A stretch of 64,000 bases of DNA from Tardiphaga robiniae (GCF_013359755.1 NZ_JABMCJ010000089.1:62001-126000), one strand, 5' to 3'; shown: positions 8,559-16,943, numbered from the stretch's first letter. The notes: generated from the letters alone by a model not told the origin. Made by a program: numbers and translations.

Positions 8559-9890
8559 GTGGGAGAGCCGATCAACTATTTGACACTGACCGACACGGTC
8601 ATCCGCGACACGACAATGCCACCGGGCAAGGCGCAGCATTACCTCCACGACGACAAGCTGCCCGGTCTGGCGCTGCGCATGCGCGCGACGGGCGGCCGGA
8701 CCTGGGTTTACCTGTTCACCAAGCCGGGAGTGAGAGGCACTCAGCGCAAGACCCTCGGGGCCTGGCCAAGGTTCAATGAGCGGGCGGCTCGGAAGGCCGC
8801 CACCATCGCCGCTAGTGAGGTGGTCACAGGGGTCGATCCGAACGACGCGAAACGAGAAGCCAAGCGCCGGCAACTGGCCGAGATGCAGCGCACTACGCTG
8901 GTGGCCTTGATCAGTGAAGACGGCCCTTATCAGACATCCCTGACCGGACGCCAAGTCGTGAACTGGAGGCCTGCGATGTCGGCGCTGCGGCGCGGTCTCA
9001 AGGATCATTTCGATCTCGCCATCGGCGAATTGACGCGCCGGCAAATCATGGCGGCAGTGGACAAGACCGCCAAGACCGGTAAGCGCGGTGCAGCCAGGGA
9101 CTTGCGCAAGCACACCCACACATTCCTCGAGTGGTGTGTCGGCGAAGGTTACGTCGAGCACAACGTGCTTGCCGGCTATCGCGCGCCGAAAGAGACCCGT
9201 GCGCAGAGGGTCGGGCGCCGAACGAAGGGCCGCGCGCTGATGGATGAGGAGATCATCAAGGTCTGGCACGCATCCGGCAAGCTCGGGGCTTTTGGACAAT
9301 TAGCACGCATGTGCCTGCTCGGCGGTCCGCGCCGCAGCGAGCCAACCATCATTGAGTGGCGAAAGCACATCATGGATGACCGCATCACCTTCGATGCGGC
9401 GTGGACCAAGATGGGCCTGCATCACGACGTGCCGCGCACTCATCTCGTTGACGAGGTGCTCACAGCTGCGAAGCATTTCCAGCGCGCAACGTCCGACTAC
9501 GTCTTCCCGTCACCAAAGACCGGCGGCCAGTTGTCGGGCTTCACCAAGATGGTGAACCGTTTGGTTAAGGAAGCGGGTGTCGCCAGGTTCACCATGCACG
9601 ATTTGAGGCGCAGCTTGCGCACCGTTATGTCACGGTGCGGCTACGACAACGAAATCCAGCGGTTATGTGTCGGGCAAAAGCCGCGCGGAATCGATCAGGT
9701 CTACAATCACGACGAACAGTGGATCATCCGCAAGATGGCGTTCGAAGCTGCTCATGACTACATCGCGCAGTTGGTCGGTGCGCAACGGGTCGGAGGGGTC
9801 GTGCGCCTGCAACGGACGAATCCACTTGACCCCATCAAGGCTGAGCTGCTCGGTCGTCTTCGCGAGCATTATGCGGCGGAGGCGTCTTAG
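8559..9890 (+). CDS. int: Tyrosine recombinase / integrase
   Basis: A 443-residue site-specific recombinase with an N-terminal arm-binding DUF4102-like region (GLALRMRATGGRTWVYLF), a core-binding domain and a C-terminal catalytic domain. Visible catalytic residues are Arg258 (GGPRRSE), Lys284 (TKMGLHHDVP), His347 and Arg350 (HDLRR) and the nucleophile Tyr382 (VYNHD). The usual LGH motif between HxxR and Tyr reads VGQ (Gln373), so the third conserved His/Trp is replaced; this may lower activity. The GTG start at 8559 follows GGAAGGG. It lies 247 bp from the tRNA-Val att fragment and is transcribed away from it. Confidence 0.9.
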   Translation: MGEPINYLTLTDTVIRDTTMPPGKAQHYLHDDKLPGLALRMRATGGRTWVYLFTKPGVRGTQRKTLGAWPRFNERAARKAATIAASEVVTGVDPNDAKREAKRRQLAEMQRTTLVALISEDGPYQTSLTGRQVVNWRPAMSALRRGLKDHFDLAIGELTRRQIMAAVDKTAKTGKRGAARDLRKHTHTFLEWCVGEGYVEHNVLAGYRAPKETRAQRVGRRTKGRALMDEEIIKVWHASGKLGAFGQLARMCLLGGPRRSEPTIIEWRKHIMDDRITFDAAWTKMGLHHDVPRTHLVDEVLTAAKHFQRATSDYVFPSPKTGGQLSGFTKMVNRLVKEAGVARFTMHDLRRSLRTVMSRCGYDNEIQRLCVGQKPRGIDQVYNHDEQWIIRKMAFEAAHDYIAQLVGAQRVGGVVRLQRTNPLDPIKAELLGRLREHYAAEAS

Positions 9891-10143
9891 TGGCTTTATC
9901 GCATCTGGCTAGATAGTCGCGCACCGCATCGACCCGATAGAGCGGGCGACCATCGACATGGCGCCATTTCAGGGGATGGTTCCGATCGCGCCGCCACTGC
10001 TCCAGCGCTCCGGGCGTGCGCCGGATGACCGCGGCCGCTTCCAATGCCGTCAAATTCGAGCTGCCCGGCAGCGTATCGATATCGAACGTCGCTGGCGGCG
10101 GCATGCCACGTTTCTTGCGAGGGCGCTTCGTGGCACGCGGCAT
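9835..10143 (-). CDS. Helix-turn-helix protein of ICE (excisionase/AlpA-like)
   Basis: Small basic protein, 102 residues from the ATG at 10143, which has AGGGGG a few bases upstream; ATG 10203 would add 20 residues. After a lysine/arginine-rich start come LTALEAAAVIRRTPGALEQW and WRHVDGRPLYRVDAVRDYL, the pattern of MerR/AlpA/Xis-type winged-helix proteins in which a helix-turn-helix is followed by a strand and a terminal helix. Its 3' end overlaps the integrase 3' end by 56 bp, tail to tail. A recombination-directionality role is an inference from position next to int. Confidence 0.6.
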   Translation of the reverse strand: MPRATKRPRKKRGMPPPATFDIDTLPGSSNLTALEAAAVIRRTPGALEQWRRDRNHPLKWRHVDGRPLYRVDAVRDYLARCDKATKTPPPHNAREDDRAAQP

Positions 10144-10320
10144 TTTCCCCCTACCTGGCGACGCAAATGCCTCGATCCGAGTCTTTTCGTTCTTGCCGCC
10201 CATGCCTCCGCCCCGAACCACCATCGGTCTCAGACAATAAGATCGTAGGCTTCTCCAGCAAGAAAGAAATATAAAGCGCTGGTATGGCTGCTGTGTAGTT
10301 GTGGCGTACAAATAGGACGA

Positions 10321-10374
10321 ATCGCCCCCTTTTGCCGCGAAGTTGACGAGCAACTGTGAATCGTAGGGGGCGAT
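10321..10374. other. Nested inverted repeat between the HTH gene and the DUF2840 remnant
   Basis: Outer arms ATCGCCCCCT (10321-10330) and AGGGGGCGAT (10365-10374) are a perfect 10-bp inverted repeat 34 bp apart. Inside lies a second stem, AGTTG (10341-10345) with CAACT (10351-10355), 5-base loop. The surrounding 10204-10453 region is non-coding. It could be an operator, an attenuator or part of a transfer origin; nothing else distinguishes these. Confidence 0.45.
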
Positions 10375-10453
10375 CGGCATCCTAATTGTCTGATGGACCT
10401 GGCATCTGTGGGGGCACTGTTCGGAGCCGATCCTAGATCGCCGTCGGCGCGTT

Positions 10454-10807
10454 GTGTCGTTCACACCCGGCAGCATCTTCGCGTTCGTCCGCTGGACCTC
10501 AAATGACTTTGGCACGGTCATCTCGCGGATCGACATCTTGCGGGCAGTCGCGGCCGGTCAGCGTTGCACCACGGTGCCCTATGTGAAACCCGGCGGCGAG
10601 ATTCTGTTGCGGCTGTCGGGCTGGCCCAAGGTCGAGCGGGTGCTGCAACTGATCGATGCGATCGAAGCGCTCAGCATCGATCCCGCGGACGCTGCACCTG
10701 ATTATTGGCATCACGTCCATAACCGCTTGTCAGTCAACGAAGCTCCACGGACTTACTCAAAATCGCGTCACCAGGCCTGGCTTCACCGGCAGAGGATCGC
10801 GCCATGA
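10454..10807 (+). pseudogene. DUF2840-family ICE protein, 5'-truncated
   Basis: The 117-residue open part contains the core of the DUF2840 family (VVSFTPGSIFAFVRW, GTVISRIDILRAV, PGGEILLRLSGWPKVERVL, DYWHHVHNRLS). Family members begin about 40-50 residues earlier. Here, family-like codons continue upstream of GTG 10454 in the same frame (SEPILDRRRR) but soon meet a stop, and no plausible start precedes them. The gene therefore appears to have lost its 5' end. In related ICEs DUF2840 sits just before traF, as here, and its stop overlaps the traF start by ATGA. Function unknown. Confidence 0.65.
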
Positions 10808-11316
10808 ATGGTCGATTCTCGACGCTCGCAGTCATGCTTGTTGGGGTCGCCGTTCTCGTTGCACCGGTCGTCGCGGAGCCGGTTCCCCTCTACGTGTGGA
10901 ATGCTTCCGAAAGTGTGCCGCTTGGCCTCTATAGCTTACGGCCCGCTGACAAGCTGCTTGTCACCGAACTCGTCGCCATCAAGCCACCTGAACCGCTGGC
11001 GACCTTTCTTGACCTGAACGGCTATCTGCCAGTCGGCATTCCCATGTTGAAGCGCGTGCTGGCGCTTCCGGGGCAAACGGTTTGCAGAAACGGGCTCATA
11101 ATCTCGGTCGATGCGAGCGACATGGGTGAGGCGCGCGAGCGAGACAGCCGTGGCCGGCCGCTACCGGTCTGGCACGGCTGTCGTGTTGTCGGTGAGGACG
11201 AACTCTTTCTCATGAACTGGCAGTCCAAGGACTCGCTGGACGGTCGCTACTTCGGGCCGATCGCGGCATCTGCCATCATCGGCCGTGCATTCCCTGTGTG
11301 GACCGGGGAGGAATGA
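10804..11316 (+). CDS. traF: TraF-type S26 conjugative transfer peptidase
   Basis: A 170-residue signal-peptidase-like protein. TraF enzymes mature the conjugative pilin by cyclisation or signal cleavage at the inner membrane. An N-terminal hydrophobic segment (about residues 8-24) anchors it; catalytic Ser37 lies in SVPLGLY and Lys83 in MLKRVLALPG, the Ser-Lys dyad of family S26. It starts within the stop of the DUF2840 remnant and its own stop overlaps the transglycosylase start, so the three were one translation unit. The pilin gene is not in the window. Confidence 0.88.
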   Translation: MNGRFSTLAVMLVGVAVLVAPVVAEPVPLYVWNASESVPLGLYSLRPADKLLVTELVAIKPPEPLATFLDLNGYLPVGIPMLKRVLALPGQTVCRNGLIISVDASDMGEARERDSRGRPLPVWHGCRVVGEDELFLMNWQSKDSLDGRYFGPIAASAIIGRAFPVWTGEE

Positions 11317-12221
11317 GCGTGCGCATCTCTCTTTCTCGATCTGCCATTCCTCGGTTCGACGGAACGTTGCACCATTCCTCCGTCCCGACCAGAATTCGCA
11401 AAGCCGCCGCGCGCAGCGGCGGTCCAGGGCGGCCGCGAGGCCGGCGCGAAGCAGCTTTACCCTGGACGGGCGCGAGCACGGCGGCATGCCTGCGTCGTTT
11501 AGGGACGGCAGCTCGCATCGCTGCGATAGTGTTGTCGTTTGCGATTGTGCCGGATGGTGGCACGCTAGCCGACACCACATCAACGATGCATCCGGCGAGT
11601 CCCCGACCTGGCGGGTCGTTTGCGAATCTCATCGAAGAGGCCGCACGCCGCTTCGCCGTACTGGGGCATTGGATACGTGCCGTGATGACCGTCGAAAGTG
11701 CCGGCGACGCGCGAGCCAGGTCGCCAAAAGGCGCGATGGGGTTGATGCAGCTCATGCCCGAGACCTGGGTAGACCTGCGCGCACGTCACCGTTTCGGCAA
11801 CAATCCTTACGATCCCCATGACAACATCCTGGCGGGCGCAGCGTACCTCCACGAACTACACGACCGCTACGGCTCGCCCGGTTTCCTCGCGGCGTACAAT
11901 GCGGGACCAGGCCGCTACGAACAATATCTCGCGGGCCGTCCCTTGCCGGCCGAGACCCGCGCCTATGTGGCTGCGCTCGCTCCGTTGTTGGGCAGCGGTG
12001 CACTCGCCGGTCCGATCTCCGTCGCAGTTGGTCATTCAAAGTCATGGACCGAGGCGCCGCTGTTCATCGGGCGACCCGAACGCGCAACCGCTGCCGATCG
12101 GGTATCGGCTGAGCGTCGATCGGGCCACGCTCCGGCGACCGGTCCGATGCGCGATCTCTCTGCAATGCTGCCGCCAGCGCGCAGCGTGTTTGTTACTCGA
12201 TCCAGGGCGGGAGACCTGTAA
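11313..12221 (+). CDS. Conjugation-type lytic transglycosylase
   Basis: SLT-domain enzyme that opens peptidoglycan for assembly of the transfer apparatus. In the 302-residue protein a hydrophobic segment at about 68-80 follows an unusually long hydrophilic N-terminus. The catalytic Glu128 lies in MTVESAGDARARSPKGAMG, followed by GLMQLMPETW and GFLAAYNAGPGRYEQYLAG, all hallmarks of family 1 transglycosylases. The ATG at 11313 overlaps the traF stop and has GGGGAGGA upstream; GTG 11298 is less likely. The last 70 residues have no recognisable domain. Confidence 0.85.
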   Translation: MSVRISLSRSAIPRFDGTLHHSSVPTRIRKAAARSGGPGRPRGRREAALPWTGASTAACLRRLGTAARIAAIVLSFAIVPDGGTLADTTSTMHPASPRPGGSFANLIEEAARRFAVLGHWIRAVMTVESAGDARARSPKGAMGLMQLMPETWVDLRARHRFGNNPYDPHDNILAGAAYLHELHDRYGSPGFLAAYNAGPGRYEQYLAGRPLPAETRAYVAALAPLLGSGALAGPISVAVGHSKSWTEAPLFIGRPERATAADRVSAERRSGHAPATGPMRDLSAMLPPARSVFVTRSRAGDL

Positions 12222-12478
12222 TGACGGGATGTGCAGGCTGGTGCGCCATGGCGTGCTCCGGGATAGAACCGGCGGGAAGGCGAGGGCAGCAGGGAAACAC
12301 GACAGCGGGACGGCGAGATAAAAGCGGCTCGCCGCTCGAACCACAAGCCATTGGAATGGCTTGGGTTCGGCCGTGCCGGTCGGTCGGGGCGCGTGCCGCG
12401 CCTGATGCTTTCGCCAATGAATTCAAGAATGTTTTCGGCACTGTTCGCGATTTCATGTCCGTGGAGCCGTTGCCGTGA
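12221..12478 (+). CDS. Small hypothetical protein within the ICE operon
   Basis: An 85-residue open frame not assigned to a family. Support comes from junctions: its ATG overlaps the transglycosylase stop by one base (TAATG), and its stop overlaps the GTG of the next gene as GTGA, the spacing of a coupled operon. The composition (many Gly, Arg, Ala) resembles translated GC-rich DNA and gives no motif, so it could instead be a decayed remnant of a longer gene. Confidence 0.4.
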   Translation: MTGCAGWCAMACSGIEPAGRRGQQGNTTAGRRDKSGSPLEPQAIGMAWVRPCRSVGARAAPDAFANEFKNVFGTVRDFMSVEPLP

Positions 12479-13761
12479 GCGCTGGTGACAGCGATTTACG
12501 CATCCGGCCTGGCCGCATCCGCGGCACGCGCGCGCCGAGGCCGAAGAGCTTCATTAACCAGGTACTGCGTGCGGCGAAGAAGGCCGGTCCCACCTCCAGT
12601 CTCGCGGCTGCGGGGAAGCGCTCCTCAAGCTACGGGCGCTCGACCTTCGGGCGCGGGCGGATCAGTTTTAGCCGCAACCGCCTGTTCAGCCCGGCGCGGC
12701 GTGTGGTGGTGAAAGCGCGCGTCGTTCGTCACCGGGGACGATCCTTCCGTTCCGCGCCGCTGACTGGCCATCTCTCGTACCTCAAGCGCGACGGCGTCAC
12801 TCGTAACAGCGAGAAGGCGGTGATGTTCGATGCCGGTCATGACCGCACTGACGACGCGGCCTTTGCAGATCGCTGCAAGGACGACCGGCATCATTTCCGT
12901 TTCATCGTCTCGCCCGAGGACGCCGGCGAGATGACCGATCTCAAAGCCTTCACGCGCGATCTCGCCCGGCAGATGGAAGTCGATCTCGGTACTCGGCTCG
13001 CGCTCGGCCGGCTCGACTTCTTAGAATCCGCGCTGGCCTTCATGGCAGGTTACGACATCAAAAGCTTCCTGATCGCGCAGTCGCTGAACCAGATCGAGAA
13101 AGCCTACGGGCCCAACAACGCGATCCTCGACAACTGCCATGTCCGCGTCAGCTTTGCCACCAACGACGAGCGCACGGCGAAGCGTGTCTCCGATGCGCTG
13201 AGGACAGCAACCGAGATGCGCGCCATGAAGAACTATGCTGGTCACAGGCTGAATCCGTGGCTTGGTCACCTCATGGTCTCGCGGCAGGAGACGGCAAGGC
13301 CGCTGCTCACGCCGGGCGAGGTGATGCAGCTCCCGCCCACTGACGAGATCGTCATGGTTGCCGGCACGCCCCCGATCCGGGCGAAGAAAGCTCGCTATTA
13401 CGAGGATCACCGTTTCACCGAACGGGTGCTGACGCCGCCCGATCCGGCGAAGTCTGGCCGGTCGTCACGGATGGATGGGTGGTCAGCTCTAACGTCGCAG
13501 GCACCGGACGCCGTGTTGCTTGGTGAGATCCAGAAGGCGGAACAGGATGCCGCCAATAGCGGCTTGCGTCGCGAACCCGAGCTTCCCGACCATGTCGCCA
13601 TTGCCAAGGAGGCGACTGATCCGAGGCCTGCGGAAGAGTTTGCCGCTGTGCTCGACGACGAGTCGGACGATGCAGCCCGTCAGGCTCGCATCCTGCACCA
13701 GCAGATGCGTGGCATCGCTCGCCAGGTCTCGCTCGACCCGAATGACGGTATGGAGTTGTGA
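12475..13761 (+). CDS. In-frame chimera: relaxase N-terminus fused to TraG/VirD4 C-terminus
   Basis: Residues 1-175 match the N-terminus of the rhizobial ICE relaxase family (DUF3363/VirD2-like): LRIRPGRIRGTRA, HLSYLKRDGVTR, DRHHFRFIVSPEDAGEM, then RQMEVDLGTRL. From residue 176 the protein becomes the C-terminal part of the coupling protein TraG (ALGRLDFLESALAFMAGY, IKSFLIAQSLNQIEKAYGP, HLMVSRQETARPLLTPGEV), entering just after where its Walker B aspartate would be. The join is at about 12997-13002. The relaxase histidine metal site and the TraG Walker A and B motifs are both missing, so neither activity can survive. The frame is intact by chance. A deletion removed several kilobases between the two genes. 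Start GTG 12475. Confidence 0.85.
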   Translation: MSAGDSDLRIRPGRIRGTRAPRPKSFINQVLRAAKKAGPTSSLAAAGKRSSSYGRSTFGRGRISFSRNRLFSPARRVVVKARVVRHRGRSFRSAPLTGHLSYLKRDGVTRNSEKAVMFDAGHDRTDDAAFADRCKDDRHHFRFIVSPEDAGEMTDLKAFTRDLARQMEVDLGTRLALGRLDFLESALAFMAGYDIKSFLIAQSLNQIEKAYGPNNAILDNCHVRVSFATNDERTAKRVSDALRTATEMRAMKNYAGHRLNPWLGHLMVSRQETARPLLTPGEVMQLPPTDEIVMVAGTPPIRAKKARYYEDHRFTERVLTPPDPAKSGRSSRMDGWSALTSQAPDAVLLGEIQKAEQDAANSGLRREPELPDHVAIAKEATDPRPAEEFAAVLDDESDDAARQARILHQQMRGIARQVSLDPNDGMEL

Positions 13762-13765
13762 GACC

Positions 13766-14010
13766 ATGCGGGACCGGATGAATGTGTATTTCCCGCCGGA
13801 CCTTCTGAAGCAGATCGCCGATCTTGCCGACCGCAAGAAGCTTTCCCGATCGGCGATCGTGGAAGCGGCGGTCACCTCGTTTCTGTCTCCGGATGGGGAG
13901 GATCGGCGCGAGGCCGCTTCTGGCTGACGATCACGCCGCCCTTGCCGCACGATGCGCAGGCTGCCGCCCAGATCAAGGGTCGCGAGCGGTTTGGCGGCAC
14001 CTGCTTTTAA
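13766..14010 (+). pseudogene. CopG-family ribbon-helix-helix gene, deleted and frameshifted
   Basis: The ATG at 13766 opens a protein starting MRDRMNVYFPPDLLKQIADL, with the ribbon-helix-helix pattern, that stops at 13927 after 53 residues. From about 13919 another frame encodes the later part of the same family (WLTITPPLPHDAQAAAQIKG, then RERFGG) and stops at 14010. A middle section has thus been lost with a frame change, and the end is also cut short. In related ICEs this gene lies between traG and trbB, as its position 4 bp after the TraG part shows. Recognisable ICE sequence ends here. Confidence 0.72.
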
Positions 14011-14178
14011 AGAGTCTTTTTGTAGTAACGTTGCACAGATAGCGGCTACCACGCCGAGACGATCTGACCAAAATAGCGGCCTCCGTCTTCCGGAGGCATT
14101 CGTAACGGGGGACAGACACCGAAAGAACTCACGGCCCGCTTATATCTCGTCAATCCGAGAATTACATACACTTGGCGG

Positions 14179-14201
14179 CCGCTTCTGGCGCAAAGCGGAC
14201 G
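14179..14201. repeat. REP-like palindrome, copy 1
   Basis: CCGCTT-N7-AAAGCGG with the core GGCGCAAAGCGGAC. It lies in the convergent gap between the ICE remnant and the LysR gene, ending 2 bp before the LysR stop. Confidence 0.8.
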
Positions 14202-14202
14202 T

Positions 14203-15120
14203 CTATTGGTCCCGCCAATACCGCCAAGGCGGCGGATCGGGTAGTTTCGTCTTGAGGAAGTCTAAGAAGACCCTGACACGGTTACTTACCAGTCGGCGGC
14301 TCTGATACACCGCATAGATGGGATGTTCCTCTGGGCACTGATGTTCCGGAAAGAGCTCGACCAAGCGGCCTTGAGCGAGATCGTCGGCGATTTGGACTTC
14401 GACCAATCGCACGATGCCGAGGCCAGCGCGCGCGAACTCGATAAGGATCGAAGCCTGGTTCGAGCGTACACGGCTCTTGACGGCGAGCGGTGTGGACAAG
14501 CCATCGGCACCGCGAACGGTCCATGTGCTGGCGGCAATGGACGAATGAAAATTGAGACAGGCGTGGTCCGCTAACTCGTTGGGATGTGACGGCGTGCCGT
14601 ACTCGGCCAGATAGCTCGGCGACGCACAAATGATCCATCGCGTGCTCGTAAATCGCGTGGCCACGAGCGAGGAGTCATGGAGGTGGCCAACATGAATCGC
14701 GACGTCCGTTCCCTCGTCGAGTAGCGGCCCGGGATCGATCCGCAGCTGAAGTTCGACCTGAAGGTCGGGATGCTGCCGGCAGAACTCCGGGAGCTTCTTG
14801 GCGAGGATGACCTGCCCGAAGATTGGCATTGAGCGAATGCGCAGGGTTTCGCGACCGAGTTTGCCGCTGAAGATCGTCGCGTCAGCGGCCTCGACGGCTT
14901 CGATGGCTGCAAGCGCCGCCCGATAGAAGACCTCTCCCTCCGGCGTCATGACGATGTTGCGGTGCGCACGGCGGAATAGCAGCGCGCCCAACCGTTCTTC
15001 CATCCGCGTAATCAGCTTGCTGACTGCGGACGGCGTGATGGCAAGGTTTCGGGCCGCTGCAGAGAAGCTGCCGTCTTCCGCGGCCCTGACGAAAACCTGC
15101 ATCTCTGTGTAGCGGTTCAC
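14203..15120 (-). CDS. LysR-family transcriptional regulator
   Basis: A 305-residue LysR regulator: N-terminal winged helix (MQVFVRAAEDGSFSAAARNL, PSAVSKLITRMEERLGALLF) and a two-lobed effector domain from about residue 90. Members usually activate a divergent operon in response to a pathway intermediate. It is divergently placed from the Baeyer-Villiger-type monooxygenase gene with a 132-bp shared control region containing T-N11-A sites, so it is the likely regulator of module A. The effector cannot be predicted. Confidence 0.9.
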   Translation of the reverse strand: MNRYTEMQVFVRAAEDGSFSAAARNLAITPSAVSKLITRMEERLGALLFRRAHRNIVMTPEGEVFYRAALAAIEAVEAADATIFSGKLGRETLRIRSMPIFGQVILAKKLPEFCRQHPDLQVELQLRIDPGPLLDEGTDVAIHVGHLHDSSLVATRFTSTRWIICASPSYLAEYGTPSHPNELADHACLNFHSSIAASTWTVRGADGLSTPLAVKSRVRSNQASILIEFARAGLGIVRLVEVQIADDLAQGRLVELFPEHQCPEEHPIYAVYQSRRLVSNRVRVFLDFLKTKLPDPPPWRYWRDQ

Positions 15121-15131
15121 GTTTTTCTCTT

Positions 15132-15158
15132 GTGACGGAAATTCACATCAGGTTTGAA
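15132..15158. promoter_or_regulatory. Candidate LysR boxes
   Basis: Two overlapping dyads lie just upstream of the LysR start: GTGA-N7-TCAC at 15132-15146, which satisfies the T-N11-A rule (T15133, A15145), and TTCA-N9-TGAA at 15142-15158. Position in the divergent gap favours a LysR binding site with autoregulation. No experimental support. Confidence 0.45.
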
Positions 15159-15252
15159 CGATAGAGTATGGAAAGCAATCCGGCAAATCTCTAGCCTTCG
15201 AGGCAATAGCGCGGCATGCGAAGCCGCACATGAACGAACGGGGAGACGGTCG

Positions 15253-16893
15253 TTGGCGAGCAATGAGAGCACTGCTTTTGCAGTGAACGAACAATCGAGC
15301 CATGCCTGTGACGCGATCATCATCGGCGCCGGATTTTCCGGCCTTTACCAGTTGCACAAATTACGGGACGAACTCGGCCTCGACGTTGTCGTGCTCGAAA
15401 AAGGCGATGGCATCGGCGGTACCTGGTTCTGGAACCGCTATCCGGGCGCCCGCTGCGATTCCGAGAGCTATTACTACTGCTACTCCTTCAACAAGGAGAT
15501 CGAGCAGGAATGGAGCTGGAGCGAGCGTTATCCCGAACATCCGGAGATCCGAAAGTATCTGAATTTCGTCGCCGACAAGCTCGATCTCAAGCCCGATATC
15601 CGACTGAACACTGAAGTCACCTCGGCCGCGTTCGATGACGATGCCAATCTCTGGACGGTACAGACGAAGAACGGACAATCCTTTGCCGCTCCATTCCTGA
15701 TCACGGCAGTGGGCTGTCTCTCGACCGCCAATGTGCCTGATATCAAGGGCCTCGATAGCTTCAAGGGACAATGGTATCATACTGGCCTGTGGCCGCATGA
15801 GGGCGTCGATTTCAGCGGCAAGCGTGTGGGCCAGATCGGAACCGGATCGACCGGGATTCAGACCGCACCTGTTATTGCCGAGCAGGCAAAACATCTCACG
15901 GTTTTCCAGCGTACGGCAAATTACAGCATTCCGGCGCGTAACGGCCCGGTGACGGCGGACGACATCAAGCATACAAGGGACAATTACGACGAGATCTGGC
16001 GGCTGGCACGCGCCGGTACCAACGGACATCCGTTCACGATCTCGACGCGTTCCGCGCTGTCGGTGTCCGATGCGGAGCGGGAGGAGATCTATGAAAAGGC
16101 GTGGGAGCGCGGCGGATTGCGCTTCCGTGCATCGTTTTCCGATGTCCTGCAGAATGTCGAGGCAAACCTCACGGCCTCAGACTTCCTCCGCGACAAGATT
16201 AAGACCGTCGTCAAGAATCCGGTGGTCGCAGAGATGTTGACGCCACGCGATCATGGATTCGCGACCAAGCGTCCGCCGATCGACAGCGGCTATTTCGAAA
16301 CGTTCAATCGGGACAATGTGCTGCTGGTGGATCTCAAGGCAGAACCGATCGTCGAGGTGACGGCGAACGGCATCCGCACGACGAAGCAGGACTACGCGCT
16401 CGACATCATCGTGTTCGCGACAGGCTTCGACGCACTGACGGGACCACTCGTCAATCTAAACATCAGCGGCAGCCAGGGTATCAAGCTGAAGGATGCCTGG
16501 GCGGCCGGCCCGCGCACTTACCTTGGCCTGCAGTCGCCGAAATTCCCGAATCTGTTCACCATCACCGGTCCTGGCAGCCCGTCGGTGTTGTGCAATATGC
16601 CGATTGCCATCGAGCAGCATGTAGACTGGATCACCAATTGCATCCGCGACATGCGCGCGAACGGCCAAAAGCGGATCGAGGCCAATACCGACTCGACCGA
16701 AAAGTGGGTCGCGCATGTCAACGAAGCCGCGGATGCGACGCTGCTGCCCATGGCAAGTTCGTCCTGGTATCTTGGCGCCAATGTACCGGGCAAGCCGCGT
16801 GTCTTCATGCCCTACGCCGGTGGATTGGCGCGCTACACCTCGATCTGTGACGACGTTGCGCAAAGCGGTTATCGCGGCTTCGCGCTGAGCTAA
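15253..16893 (+). CDS. Baeyer-Villiger-type flavin monooxygenase
   Basis: FAD/NADPH enzyme of the cyclohexanone/phenylacetone monooxygenase class, which inserts oxygen next to a ketone carbonyl to give an ester or lactone. From TTG 15253, FAD motif GAGFSG is at 25-30, GGTWFWNRYPGARCD follows, the class fingerprint FKGQWYHTGLW is at about 170-180, and a second Rossmann motif GTGSTG binds NADPH. The TTG start is chosen for GGGGAGA six bases upstream and the resulting 546 residues, typical of the class; the frame also opens at ATG 15154. It heads module A, divergent from LysR. The ketone substrate is unknown; a neighbouring SDR could supply it from an alcohol. Confidence 0.87.
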   Translation: MASNESTAFAVNEQSSHACDAIIIGAGFSGLYQLHKLRDELGLDVVVLEKGDGIGGTWFWNRYPGARCDSESYYYCYSFNKEIEQEWSWSERYPEHPEIRKYLNFVADKLDLKPDIRLNTEVTSAAFDDDANLWTVQTKNGQSFAAPFLITAVGCLSTANVPDIKGLDSFKGQWYHTGLWPHEGVDFSGKRVGQIGTGSTGIQTAPVIAEQAKHLTVFQRTANYSIPARNGPVTADDIKHTRDNYDEIWRLARAGTNGHPFTISTRSALSVSDAEREEIYEKAWERGGLRFRASFSDVLQNVEANLTASDFLRDKIKTVVKNPVVAEMLTPRDHGFATKRPPIDSGYFETFNRDNVLLVDLKAEPIVEVTANGIRTTKQDYALDIIVFATGFDALTGPLVNLNISGSQGIKLKDAWAAGPRTYLGLQSPKFPNLFTITGPGSPSVLCNMPIAIEQHVDWITNCIRDMRANGQKRIEANTDSTEKWVAHVNEAADATLLPMASSSWYLGANVPGKPRVFMPYAGGLARYTSICDDVAQSGYRGFALS

Positions 16894-16943
16894 CTGCCCA
16901 TGCCGCGGCCGACGGAGCGAAAGCCGCGGGCAAGAGGAGTCGG

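Larger units (their letters stand above)
8268..14010. mobile_element. Remnant of an integrative conjugative element (ICE)
   Basis: Left boundary: tRNA-Val fragment plus integrase. Contents: int, HTH/excisionase-like gene, DUF2840 remnant, traF, lytic transglycosylase, small ORF, relaxase-TraG fusion, broken copG. This is the order of rhizobial-type ICE transfer regions, with the intervening and following genes (relaxase catalytic part, coupling-protein N-terminus, trbBCDEJLFGI) missing. The right end at 14010 is where recognisable ICE sequence stops. No second att copy was found, so the original element may have extended further or been truncated by deletion. Confidence 0.75.

Noticed and set aside
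14079-14097. GCCTCCG-TCTTC-CGGAGGC hairpin as rho-independent terminator
   Set aside because: The stem is perfect but no T-tract follows and no intact gene ends upstream; kept only as an unexplained hairpin.
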